This document shows, piece by piece, positions 1 through 6,121 of a DNA stretch of 6,440 bases (within the stretch, counting starts at the first letter, position 1; every line of letters begins with the position of its first letter). The translations under genes were made by a program, and so were the position numbers. The notes below the pieces were generated by a model. The model saw nothing but the letters and a program-made list of their open reading frames with translations. It did not search any database and was not told the DNA's origin. The stretch is from Candidatus Rifleibacteriota bacterium (lineage in GTDB: Bacteria; Riflebacteria; Ozemobacteria; Ozemobacterales; Ozemobacteraceae): contig JAKQQP010000023.1 of the NCBI GenBank assembly GCA_029564115.1, positions 1-6,440 on the forward strand, in the 5' to 3' direction.

Positions 1-1524
1 CTGCTCAAGGGTGGCCGATTCAGCAAACTGTTTATTCAGCTCGGCGACGAGGCGGGTCATCTTTTCTTCGAAGGGTTCTTCATCGGCTTCGACTTCTTCG
101 GCACCGACGTAGCGGCCAGGTGTCAGCACGTAGCCATGCCCGGCAACCTCTTCAGTCTTTGCTGACTTGCAGAAACCTGCGATGTCTTCGTATTTTTCGG
201 CGGCTTTATCGCCACGCCAGGCCCGGTATGTCGATACGATTTTTTTGATATCTTCTTCGGTAAGTTCACGGTGAACACGGTCAACAAGAGTGCCGAGTTT
301 GCGGGCGTCGATGAATAAAGTTTCACGGGCATGGCCACGATGTTTCCCGTCGTTTTTACTTTTGGTCAGAAACCACAGGCACACCGGGATCTGGGTGCTG
401 TAAAACAGCTGACCGGGCAGCGCTACCATGCAATCGACGAGATCGGCTTCGACGATCGCCTTACGGATATCCCCTTCCCCAGACTGATTTGACGACATGC
501 TGCCGTTGGCCAGAACGAACCCGGCCATGCCATCGGGAGCCAGATGATGAATGAAATGCTGCACCCAGGCAAAGTTGGCGTTACCTTTCGGCGGTGTGCC
601 ATATTTCCAGCGCACATCGTCATCGACGCGATGCCAGTCAGAATCATTGAATGGCGGATTCGCCAGCACGAACTGCGCCTTGAGATCTTTGTGCAGGTCG
701 CGTCTGAAAGTATCGGCGTGTTCCGGGCCAAAGTCTGCTTCGATACCACGAATTGCCAGGTTCATTATTGCCAGGCGTCTTGTCGTGGCATTACTTTCCT
801 GGCCGTAGATGCTGATATCGCCGATGCGACCGCCATGTTCGACGACGAACTTTTCAGACTGCACAAACATGCCACCGGAACCGCAGCAGGGGTCATATAC
901 CCGGCCTTTGTAAGGCCCGAGCATTTCTACGAGCAGTCTGACAATGCATGATGGAGTATAGAACTGGCCGCCGTTCTTGCCTTCGGCACTGGCAAACTGT
1001 GTCAGAAAATATTCATACACGCGACCGAGCACGTCTTTTGAACGATTAGCGGCATCACCCAGGCCGATTGTGCCAATCAGATCGATCAGCTCACCAAGCC
1101 GGTGCTTGTCGAGGGCAGGTCTGGCATAATCTTTCGGCAGCACACCTTTGAGTCTCGGGTTATCGCGTTCGATGGCGACCATGGCATCATCGACGGTCTT
1201 TCCGATTGTCGGCTGTTTGGCATTGGCCTGCAGGTGTGACCAGCGTGCTTCTTTCGGCACCCAGAATACATTTTCGGCACGATATTCGTCGGCATCTTCC
1301 GGATCGGCACCGGCATAATCGCCTTCGCCTGCCAGCAGTTTCGCCCGCATTTCTTCGAACGAATCGGAAATATATTTCAAAAATATCAGGCCGAGCACGA
1401 CGTGCTTGTATTCAGCCGCATCCATGTTATTGCGCAGTTTGTCAGCCGCCAGCCAGAGTTTGGCCTCAAACCCGATATTCGCCGTTGATTCCCCGTTTGC
1501 TGTCTTTACCTGTCTTTTTGCCAT
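1..1524 (-). CDS. hsdM: Type I restriction-modification system DNA methyltransferase subunit HsdM (3' end cut by window edge)
   Basis: This encodes the modification subunit of a type I R-M enzyme, which transfers a methyl group from S-adenosylmethionine to N6 of adenine. It works in a complex with the specificity subunit HsdS, and with HsdR for cleavage. 508 codons are visible with no stop. The N-terminal 130 or so residues ([20 protein letters not shown], then [15 protein letters not shown]) match the helical HsdM N-terminal domain. The catalytic domain follows, with GGQFYTP at 185-191, the SAM-binding motif I DPCCGSGG at 211-218 and the catalytic motif IV NPPF at 289-292. The last visible residues ([13 protein letters not shown]) look like the usual C-terminal helix, so probably only a dozen or so residues are missing. 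The ATG at 1524-1522 is preceded by AGGA at a 6-nt spacing. The gene looks intact, with no frameshift. hsdS and hsdR are not in the window and should lie to the left. Confidence 0.96.
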   Translation of the reverse strand, partial: MAKRQVKTANGESTANIGFEAKLWLAADKLRNNMDAAEYKHVVLGLIFLKYISDSFEEMRAKLLAGEGDYAGADPEDADEYRAENVFWVPKEARWSHLQANAKQPTIGKTVDDAMVAIERDNPRLKGVLPKDYARPALDKHRLGELIDLIGTIGLGDAANRSKDVLGRVYEYFLTQFASAEGKNGGQFYTPSCIVRLLVEMLGPYKGRVYDPCCGSGGMFVQSEKFVVEHGGRIGDISIYGQESNATTRRLAIMNLAIRGIEADFGPEHADTFRRDLHKDLKAQFVLANPPFNDSDWHRVDDDVRWKYGTPPKGNANFAWVQHFIHHLAPDGMAGFVLANGSMSSNQSGEGDIRKAIVEADLVDCMVALPGQLFYSTQIPVCLWFLTKSKNDGKHRGHARETLFIDARKLGTLVDRVHRELTEEDIKKIVSTYRAWRGDKAAEKYEDIAGFCKSAKTEEVAGHGYVLTPGRYVGAEEVEADEEPFEEKMTRLVAELNKQFAESATLEQ

Positions 1525-1608
1525 GACTATTCCTGTTCTGTGAGCACGAAGACACCCTCAGCATGGCATCTCCCGTGCCAACCCTGTGTACTGTTTTTTT
1601 ATATCTGC

Positions 1609-1638
1609 ATTGTATCAGCATGCCAGAAGAATGCGCAA
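1609..1638 (-). promoter_or_regulatory. Candidate sigma-70 promoter for hsdM (extended -10)
   Basis: Read on the minus strand, TTGCGC (1638-1633) is a possible -35 box. It is followed after 18 nt by TACAAT (1614-1609), preceded by TGA to give an extended -10, TGATACAAT. Transcription would begin near 1602 and leave a leader of roughly 80 nt before the hsdM start at 1524. The 181-nt gap between the upstream gene's stop (1706) and hsdM holds no other gene I can support. The call rests on consensus match by eye only. Confidence 0.45.
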
Positions 1639-1705
1639 TTATTATTCTGCTGCCCATGGACAGGAAGTTTACACGTGAGCGTTATGGGCCGCGAATTTCT
1701 TTCAT

Positions 1706-2209
1706 TCAGCCAAGTTTATCTTTGATGATCGACCATTTATCTTTAAATTCCTCGATCGCGTCTACTTTTATTGCGGAATGCATTGAATCTGGCTTTTTCG
1801 GTCGAACGCCGCCATGCGAATCCAGCCAATGCGCGTGATGACTGATGACGATATCACGAAGTTTTGCCCATTCCAGTATGTAAAATCTATCCTGCCCATA
1901 CTTTTTACCGGCAATCACGAAAACGCAAATTAAGTCCGGAACTGTAAGAGGCTTCGGCATCCCTATTATTTGCCTGTTTCCGACCAGATTTACTTCGGCA
2001 AATCTATCGATGGAAAACTGCCACGTTCCTGTGTTTGTCGTTTTCACCTGGATCGGGCAGGAAGAACCTCTTTTGTTGGTAGCAATGATATCAAAGTCAG
2101 GCACATTCCCAGAAAAGGTAGCAACGATAAAGCCGCGCCTAGCAAGTTCACAGGCGACGAGATATTCCCCGATCTGTTTCGTCAGCTGATTTCCCCGACC
2201 AGTTGCCAT
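1706..2209 (-). CDS. Small PD-(D/E)xK-fold nuclease-like protein of unknown role (167 aa)
   Basis: The protein is about the size of a minimal PD-(D/E)xK fold. An N-terminal helix (GNQLTKQIGEYLVACELARR) carries E15. It is followed by a strand with PDFDII (D38, D40) and a second strand PIQVKTT, whose Q54-x-K56 stands in for the usual E-x-K. E15, D40, Q54 and K56 together form a plausible active site. Small proteins of this GRGNQLT...GEYLVA...PIQVKT type are common as uncharacterised proteins; I infer DNA-nuclease ancestry, not a known function. The ATG at 2209 has GAGGTG 5 nt upstream. That ribosome binding site overlaps the stop codon of the lipoprotein remnant, only 4 nt away, so the gene was probably translated together with the intact lipoprotein gene. 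Its neighbour downstream is hsdM, so a role as R-M accessory or separate defence nuclease is possible but unproven. A Holliday-junction-resolvase-like or repair role is the alternative. Confidence 0.8.
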   Translation of the reverse strand: MATGRGNQLTKQIGEYLVACELARRGFIVATFSGNVPDFDIIATNKRGSSCPIQVKTTNTGTWQFSIDRFAEVNLVGNRQIIGMPKPLTVPDLICVFVIAGKKYGQDRFYILEWAKLRDIVISHHAHWLDSHGGVRPKKPDSMHSAIKVDAIEEFKDKWSIIKDKLG

Positions 2210-2213
2210 GCTT

Positions 2214-2360
2214 TCACCTCGTTTCGATTAGCTGATCATTCCTGAACGTCCGTTCTGCTTTATGCCGGCCGTTCTCATGCCATGCTTTGCTGACCCCTTC
2301 CTCCTTGCCGTCCTTGTAGGTTATTTCTGCTTGAAGCTGACCGTTCTTATACCATGTTTG
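2214..2360 (-). pseudogene. C-terminal remnant of a YwqK/MORN-repeat protein gene (no start codon)
   Basis: This open stretch of 48 codons follows directly, in the same frame, after the TAA of the HEPN gene (2363-2361) and ends at TGA 2216-2214. Its translation contains TWYKNGQLQAEITYKDGK and then AWHENGRHKAERTFRNDQL. These are two copies of the W-Y/H-x-NG-x-x-x-x-E-x-x-x-x-x-G/D repeat typical of MORN-like YwqK-family proteins. It has no start codon or ribosome binding site of its own. It is the natural continuation of the truncated lipoprotein at 3983-3765, which stops at the matching point of such a repeat (VTFKDGKQWG). I read the pair as one gene split by insertion of the HEPN gene. Because the repeats are alike, descent from two different paralogues cannot be ruled out. 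Confidence 0.8.
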
Positions 2361-3677
2361 TTAGAGACGAGTGATGAGTTTACGTGTAAGCCTGTGAACA
2401 AGGTCTGCGAGATCAACAAGAAGTTTCTCTTCTTTCTCAGATATCCACGGAGAAACAAGCCCCCCATGCATAACAACATTGCGAAGAGATGACCAAGCTT
2501 TTTCATTCTCAGTTTTCAAAATTCCACATGCAGTAAGCTCTTTCAAATATTTGCCCACACTCTTCTTTTCGCAAAAGGATATACTGTTTAAGACCCTGCT
2601 TCGCAAATCTGGATCACCTTTCCAGTTGTTTACCAATTTTTTTAGATCACTAATATCCTGCTCCGCAAAATCTGATTTTAAATCTTCAGGCTTCATAAGC
2701 ATTTTAGCTATTCCTTCTGCAGCACTTGCTAAAGTTAAACAATGAACCCAAGTAGAGCCTTGAGTTGCGTCAATGATTTCATCATAATACTGAGTGAGTA
2801 GGTGCGGAAACGTTGCAAATTTTCCTTGCGCAGCATTGGATCTTGCAAAGAATAGAATAATTTTCTCGTAGAGATCCCAAAATTCTGTACGATTATTAAA
2901 TGGGTCTCCCCAAACAAGCGATGCAATTGATGAATCATTATAATGAGAAGGAGATGGCAGTATTCCAATTTGCGCGGTACCATCTCCGTGATTACGGGCA
3001 ATAAGTCGAGGATAGGCCCTCTGACCCAGAAGAATACGCAGAGGCTCACTTAGCCAGTTCTCCGCATAGGGAGTTTCAATTTTTTCTGATGTTGTGGCTG
3101 TAATCCAGAGAGAATCTCCTGCAGGTGGGTAAAAAAAGTTTATTTCTGAATCCAGGACTCTGATGGAGTGTCGGCCAGCGCTAGAGGTTCTATTTATTTC
3201 TTTCCCTTCAATCGAAGTTACAGATTCCATTATTTTTTCCATTGGCAATTGAAGCTTTGGGCTAAAAATAAGCTCGACACTAGGAATTTTAGAAACATAA
3301 TCCCCAAAATCAATTGTTGATAAAGATGCCAATTGCCCAGTTAATGGGCATCCAACCTTTGGAACTCCTTTTAAGCGAGGTAGTGTAAAGCCACAAAGCC
3401 ATTTAACCCCTTGATAGTCAGTCGCTTCTAATCGCAATTGCTCGTCCATTACATAAGGATTCTTTTGAGCGCTCATTAACTGATGTAATGCATCTTGGCT
3501 CTCAATTGTGGCATGCATAGTGAAATAAATTCTGGTCAAACTACTGATATCAATACATCCAGGACCAGAAAAAAGAGGAGGCTCACTTCCTAAGGCCCTA
3601 AATATTTCCATCTTGTGACACTCAATCAGACAAGGTGTCGTTGTAAAGCGCCTTTCCCATCGACCAAGAGTCCTCAT
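2361..3677 (-). CDS. Putative HEPN-domain ribonuclease, ApeA-like layout (about 438 aa)
   Basis: I do not recognise a named family over the full length. The C-terminal third is helical and contains SLRNVVMHGG near the end, with R399 and H404 forming the R-x4-H motif of HEPN ribonucleases. About 90 residues earlier is the helix TLASAAEGIAKMLMK, which resembles the first helix of ApeA-type HEPN domains. The N-terminal 250 or so residues look beta-rich (for example LRLEATDYQGVKWLCGFTLP) and could be a sensor module. That layout resembles single-gene abortive-infection proteins such as ApeA, but the family assignment is inference. I chose the ATG at 3677 because AGGTG lies 6 nt upstream; the GTG at 3686 falls inside that site. 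No signal peptide or membrane segment is visible. The gene is visibly more A+T-rich than hsdM and the exonuclease gene, which suggests recent transfer. It interrupts a lipoprotein gene. If active, it would cleave cellular RNA (often tRNA) on phage infection. Confidence 0.72.
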   Translation of the reverse strand: MRTLGRWERRFTTTPCLIECHKMEIFRALGSEPPLFSGPGCIDISSLTRIYFTMHATIESQDALHQLMSAQKNPYVMDEQLRLEATDYQGVKWLCGFTLPRLKGVPKVGCPLTGQLASLSTIDFGDYVSKIPSVELIFSPKLQLPMEKIMESVTSIEGKEINRTSSAGRHSIRVLDSEINFFYPPAGDSLWITATTSEKIETPYAENWLSEPLRILLGQRAYPRLIARNHGDGTAQIGILPSPSHYNDSSIASLVWGDPFNNRTEFWDLYEKIILFFARSNAAQGKFATFPHLLTQYYDEIIDATQGSTWVHCLTLASAAEGIAKMLMKPEDLKSDFAEQDISDLKKLVNNWKGDPDLRSRVLNSISFCEKKSVGKYLKELTACGILKTENEKAWSSLRNVVMHGGLVSPWISEKEEKLLVDLADLVHRLTRKLITRL

Positions 3678-3764
3678 ACTTTGCACCTGCTTTTTTTTAA
3701 ATTGGCCTATATATCATCATAAATAGACTCAAAGGATGAAAAGATTCAACCGTCAAAGACAGAC

Positions 3765-3983
3765 TTACCCCCACTGCTTACCGTCCTTGAACGTTACTTC
3801 TACTTGAAGGTTCCCGGTATCATAGTTTTCAAAGAAAACCCCGGTATAAGGGAGTTGCTCGTTGATAATATATTTTAAGCCGCCCCTTTCTTGCATCTTA
3901 GAAGCTGGTTCCCGTCGAACTTCCCCGCATCCAGAAACTACCAACGCAAAAAAGAGCATGATAATCGTGAGTAATTTTCTCAT
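3765..3983 (-). pseudogene. N-terminal part of an interrupted YwqK/MORN-type lipoprotein gene (72 codons)
   Basis: The product begins MRKLLTIIMLFFALVVSGCG: a basic start, a hydrophobic core and a lipobox VSGC with the lipidated cysteine at 19, so it would be an exported lipoprotein. The mature part runs into one YwqK-type repeat (TGVFFENYDTGNLQVEVTFKDGKQWG) and stops abruptly at TAA 3767-3765, where such proteins normally continue with a further W-Y-x-NG repeat. That continuation is found 1.4 kb downstream at 2360-2214, beyond the HEPN gene. I prefer the ATG at 3983, next to a G8 tract, because it gives a proper signal peptide. An in-frame ATG at 4007 would add MKTLRGGL. The short product might still be made and exported, but it lacks most of the repeat domain. 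Roles of YwqK-like proteins are poorly known; some are annotated as antitoxin-like. Confidence 0.8.
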
Positions 3984-4036
3984 AAGCCCCCCCCGAAGTG
4001 TTTTCATCAATCTATATCAGCGACGATAATAGGCAA
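3984..4036 (-). repeat. Conserved leader, copy B (upstream of the lipoprotein gene)
   Basis: This 53-nt leader aligns with 4651-4706 upstream of the unrelated SEL1 gene, at roughly 46 of 57 columns by eye. Shared blocks, read on the minus strand, are TTGC-C/T-TATT, TCGCTG, TATA, TTGAT, GAAAAC, CTTCG, a G tract (8 G here) and CTT next to the start codon. TTGCCT and TATAGA could serve as -35 and -10 boxes, but the 14-nt spacing is short, so promoter function is uncertain. Confidence 0.75.
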
Positions 4037-4098
4037 CATGGCCGCTTGACCCGGCTGCCGAAAGTGCACCCGTATAACAAGGCCTGAGCCGTGCGCGT

Positions 4099-4647
4099 TT
4101 ATGGCCTCTTTAAAGCCTTGCGCTTTTCAAAATCCTCTAACCACTTTTTGCATCGAGCTTGCACTTCTTCTGTTTTGGAAAGTGTAAGTTTGGCAGCGAT
4201 CTCATCACGAAGTGAGGCGCTTGATGGGTTTTCGATTGCTGAAATATTCGCCCAGAAATATGCTTCTGCGTAATCCTGAGGAACGCCTTGGCCGTAGGAA
4301 TAAATAACCCCAAGATGAAGATGAGCGTAAGCATCGCCTTGTTCAGCGGCTTTGCGATACCACTTCACAGACTCTTTGTAATCCTGAAGAACGCCTCGAC
4401 CATTGGAATAAGCAGACCCAAGGTGAACCTGAGCGTTAGCATCGCCTTGCTCAGCGGCTTTGCGATACCATCTCACAGACTCTTTGTAATCCTGAGGAAC
4501 GCCGTCGCCGAAGCTATAAACAAGCCCAAGGTTAAACTGAGCGCGAACATCGCCCTGCTCAGCGGCTTTCTTCAAAGAATCAATATCTGCACAAAAAGCA
4601 GATGAACACAGCATTATTGCCGTTACAATCAGTAAAATTTTCTTCAT
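4099..4647 (-). CDS. Exported SEL1-like repeat protein (182 aa)
   Basis: An N-terminal Sec signal peptide (MKKILLIVTAIMLCSSAFCA, cleavage around 17-20) is followed by three 36-residue SEL1-like repeats at about 28-63, 64-99 and 100-135. Each has the form AAEQGDxxAQxxLGxxYxxGxGVxQDYxEx. A helical C-terminal tail of about 45 residues (SLRDEIAAKLTLSKTEEVQA) is typical of small periplasmic SEL1 proteins. Such proteins are alpha-solenoid scaffolds for protein-protein contacts; the partner here is unknown. The ATG at 4647 lies 6 nt from GAGGGGGGG; a TTG directly upstream of it is less likely. The gene shares its leader with the interrupted lipoprotein gene downstream, about 115 nt away, suggesting common regulation or duplication of the leader. 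The stop is TAA at 4101-4099. No intrinsic terminator is evident after it, so transcription may continue into the lipoprotein gene. Confidence 0.9.
   Translation of the reverse strand: MKKILLIVTAIMLCSSAFCADIDSLKKAAEQGDVRAQFNLGLVYSFGDGVPQDYKESVRWYRKAAEQGDANAQVHLGSAYSNGRGVLQDYKESVKWYRKAAEQGDAYAHLHLGVIYSYGQGVPQDYAEAYFWANISAIENPSSASLRDEIAAKLTLSKTEEVQARCKKWLEDFEKRKALKRP
4223..4570 (-). repeat. Tandem 108-bp DNA repeats inside the SEL1 gene
   Basis: The SEL1 repeats are also visible in the DNA with a period of exactly 108 bp: the block beginning gcatcgcctt occurs at 4331 and 4439, and a related block starts at 4547. Units 4331-4438 and 4439-4546 share long identical stretches, including the segment encoding QDYKESV. 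The outer units are more diverged. This points to duplication of a whole repeat unit and makes the copy number prone to change. Confidence 0.8.
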
Positions 4648-4650
4648 CAA

Positions 4651-4706
4651 AAGCCCCCCCTCGAAGCGTTTTCAATCAACTTATACCAGCGACAGTAAAT
4701 AAGCAA
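4651..4706 (-). repeat. Conserved leader, copy A (upstream of the SEL1 gene)
   Basis: This is the partner of the leader at 3984-4036. It carries a G7 tract next to the SEL1 start codon and the same blocks TTGC-T-TATT, GTCGCTG, TATAAG, TTGAT and GAAAAC. Further upstream the octamer cctgagcc (+ strand) also recurs, at 4731-4738 here and 4083-4090 in the other copy, although the sequence between differs in length. TTGCTT and TATAAG with a 15-nt spacer are a weak promoter candidate. Confidence 0.75.
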
Positions 4707-4740
4707 GCGTGCCAAGAGTTGCAACCACGACCTGAGCCCT

Positions 4741-5000
4741 TACTCACACTCGATCAGTTCTCAGTCATGTACCCCGATCATCTACGACACATAATGTGGC
4801 GATGGCCAGCCAGTTCAGTATTATGTTTTTTTGAGATTGGGATCACACGCCCTGCGTGAATTTATGTATTTCGATGATTTTAAACTCTGCGCCGCCCGGC
4901 AAGGTCACCAGCATTTTCAGCGCGCCAACTACAGATCAATCTGGCCGACAACAGTCTGATCGCCTGCACGGCTACAGCCTCTTCAAAAAAGCACCCTTTC
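4741..5000. other. Gene-free stretch upstream of the SEL1 leader
   Basis: No gene can be supported here on either strand. The only structure I see is a small perfect hairpin, cacgc-cct-gcgtg, at 4846-4858, with no T-tract on either side. A 23-codon minus-strand reading frame (4914-4843) has no ribosome binding site. Together with the heptamer region to its right, this makes a gene-poor gap of about 530 nt between the exonuclease operon terminator and the SEL1 gene. Confidence 0.5.
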
Positions 5001-5200
5001 TGCAGGGTTTTGCCACTCTGTAACGGGCATCAATAACTGGTATTGTAGGGTATGCAGGGTTTTGCACAACATTTTCTTTATATATAAATATTTTTCATTT
5101 TTAAAAAGTTTGTGTAAAAACCCTACATAAGGCGCAAGAAGCTTTCTATGACTGACTTTCCTTCTGCAAAAGCCCTACATAAACCCTGCACAACCCTGCA
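5001..5200. repeat. Convergent array of seven TGYAGGG heptamers around an A+T-rich core
   Basis: The heptamer TG(C/T)AGGG occurs three times on the + strand (5001-5007, 5044-5050, 5053-5059) and four times on the - strand (5127-5121, 5179-5173, 5190-5184, 5200-5194). All left copies point right and all right copies point left. Spacings within the clusters are 9, 11 and 10 nt, about one helical turn, as expected for a protein binding the same face of the DNA. Several copies extend to TGCAGGGTTTTGCA or GTGCAGGG, giving a longer iteron. The core at 5068-5120 is very A+T-rich. The layout resembles an iteron-type replication origin or a multi-site operator, but no initiator gene is in the window. 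Confidence 0.7.
5068..5120. other. A+T-rich core, possible DNA-unwinding element
   Basis: This segment between the two heptamer groups is nearly all A and T, including tttatatataaatattttt and attttttaaaaagttt-like runs on the + strand. Such a tract next to iterons is the usual arrangement for strand opening at plasmid or phage origins. It could equally be a promoter-rich regulatory spacer. Function is inferred from layout alone. Confidence 0.4.
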
Positions 5201-5220
5201 AGGATCTGAGGCTCATAGCT

Positions 5221-5252
5221 AAAAAAATAACGGGCCAGTACGGACCCATTAT
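5221..5252 (-). terminator. Rho-independent terminator after the exonuclease gene
   Basis: On the minus strand the stem ATAATGGGTC pairs with GGCCCGTTAT (10 pairs, two of them G-U) across a 6-nt loop, and a run of seven T follows directly (5227-5221). It starts 13 nt after the exonuclease stop codon. The other strand has no T-tract after the stem, so it should act only on leftward transcription. It separates the recombination operon from the heptamer region. Confidence 0.88.
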
Positions 5253-5265
5253 CTTTCGGCATCAG

Positions 5266-6120
5266 TCATTCTTCAACAACTGAAGCCTTTTCGCGCTGAT
5301 ACTGTTCGCAGAATGGCGCGGCAGGGCAGTAGCTTTCACAGCGGATGCTTTTACCTGGCCGGAATACAAGGTGGTGCTTGTCTCCGGAGGTTTTGCATGC
5401 TGTCTCTGCTTCGTTTTCGTCTTCGAACAGTTTGACTGCGGTCTTGCGGCCTTCCTTCATGAGGGCGAAGACATTGGCAGTCTGCCATCTATCTTCAGCA
5501 CAGCATTCTGGCAACTTATCGCGGGCTGCCTGGTGGAGCCTTATGCGTTCGTCGATATATTCTTCCGCGCGCTCCTGACCCCATACAGGAATGTCGATAG
5601 TTACCACTGGGCATTCTGGGTAATCCTGACTACGTTGTGCCATTGAGTTGCTGAAATCTCGAAGAATAGCGACTATACGCAAGCCGGTTACATCGTGGCC
5701 ATGTTCACGCAAAATAGTAGCCAGTATGTTTAACTGCTGCTTCCATTCTGATCTGGCTCCGTTGCGAATTCCGTTTACGGAACACGTCTTGTAGTCACAA
5801 AGGATACCTGTGGTTGGATCGTAATGGTCTAGTTGACCGCTAATGACCCATCCCTGTCTTTCAATTGACATACGGGCTTCTGTTATTGCATTTGTCTCTG
5901 CTCTTTCAAGAACTGCGTGGATTCCTTGTCCGAAGAGGGACCATATGCGGTCAGAAAAATCTTCTGTGATTTCCTTGTGGTGTCGTCGTTTAAGCTCCAC
6001 CATTCTAGGTGGACTTATCAATGTTGTAACGCTCATATCACATGGACCAGGATTATACGGGTCATTTCTAATTGCCTGGCATATTGCTTCGGGAAGATTG
6101 AACTTGTTGGTGATCTGCAT
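5266..6120 (-). CDS. Cas4/RecB-like PD-(D/E)xK exonuclease with C-terminal cysteine cluster (284 aa)
   Basis: This is a nuclease of the RecB/Cas4 group, probably processing DNA ends during phage or mobile-element recombination. In order it shows a G-x-G-x-x-H motif (LFGQGIH, H68), GQLDHYD with D98, CDYKT with D109 and K111, and WKQQLNIL with Q128/Q129, matching RecB nuclease motifs H, D, (D/E)xK and QxxxY-like. Near the C terminus, C261, C265 and C271 (CESYCPAAPFC) resemble the three Cas4/AddB cysteines that help hold a 4Fe-4S cluster; C27 could be the fourth ligand. The ATG at 6120 has a strong AAGGAGG 9 nt upstream. A longer in-frame extension to 6222 would run back through the preceding gene and is unlikely. 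The gene starts 1 nt after the upstream stop, so the two are co-translated, and a terminator follows. No CRISPR array is nearby, so a CRISPR adaptation role is not supported. Confidence 0.85.
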   Translation of the reverse strand: MQITNKFNLPEAICQAIRNDPYNPGPCDMSVTTLISPPRMVELKRRHHKEITEDFSDRIWSLFGQGIHAVLERAETNAITEARMSIERQGWVISGQLDHYDPTTGILCDYKTCSVNGIRNGARSEWKQQLNILATILREHGHDVTGLRIVAILRDFSNSMAQRSQDYPECPVVTIDIPVWGQERAEEYIDERIRLHQAARDKLPECCAEDRWQTANVFALMKEGRKTAVKLFEDENEAETACKTSGDKHHLVFRPGKSIRCESYCPAAPFCEQYQREKASVVEE

Positions 6121-6121
6121 A

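Noticed and set aside
544..951. 135-codon open frame on the + strand
   Set aside because: It lies antisense inside hsdM, whose motifs GGQFYTP and DPCCGSGG are read on the other strand from the same bases. It is a shadow frame.
1652..1689. Inverted repeat gcccat/atgggc between the small PD-(D/E)xK gene and hsdM, as a terminator
   Set aside because: The stem is only 6 bp with a 26-nt loop and no T-tract.
2361..3767. HEPN gene as cargo of a classical transposon
   Set aside because: I found no terminal inverted repeats, no target-site duplication and no transposase at either junction.
4071..4100. Integron attC-like sequence (gtataacaaggcctgagcc) near the end of the SEL1 gene
   Set aside because: TAACAAGG looks like one attC end, but there is no matching GTTRRRY end, no clear imperfect palindrome, and the orientation does not fit the genes.
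4843..4914. 23-codon minus-strand reading frame starting ATG at 4914
   Set aside because: It has no ribosome binding site, a stop lies shortly upstream in frame, and the protein is not recognisable. Possibly gene debris, but not supportable.
5001..5200. CRISPR array next to the Cas4-like gene
   Set aside because: The repeated unit is only about 7-14 nt, occurs on both strands and has irregular spacing, so it is not a repeat-spacer array.
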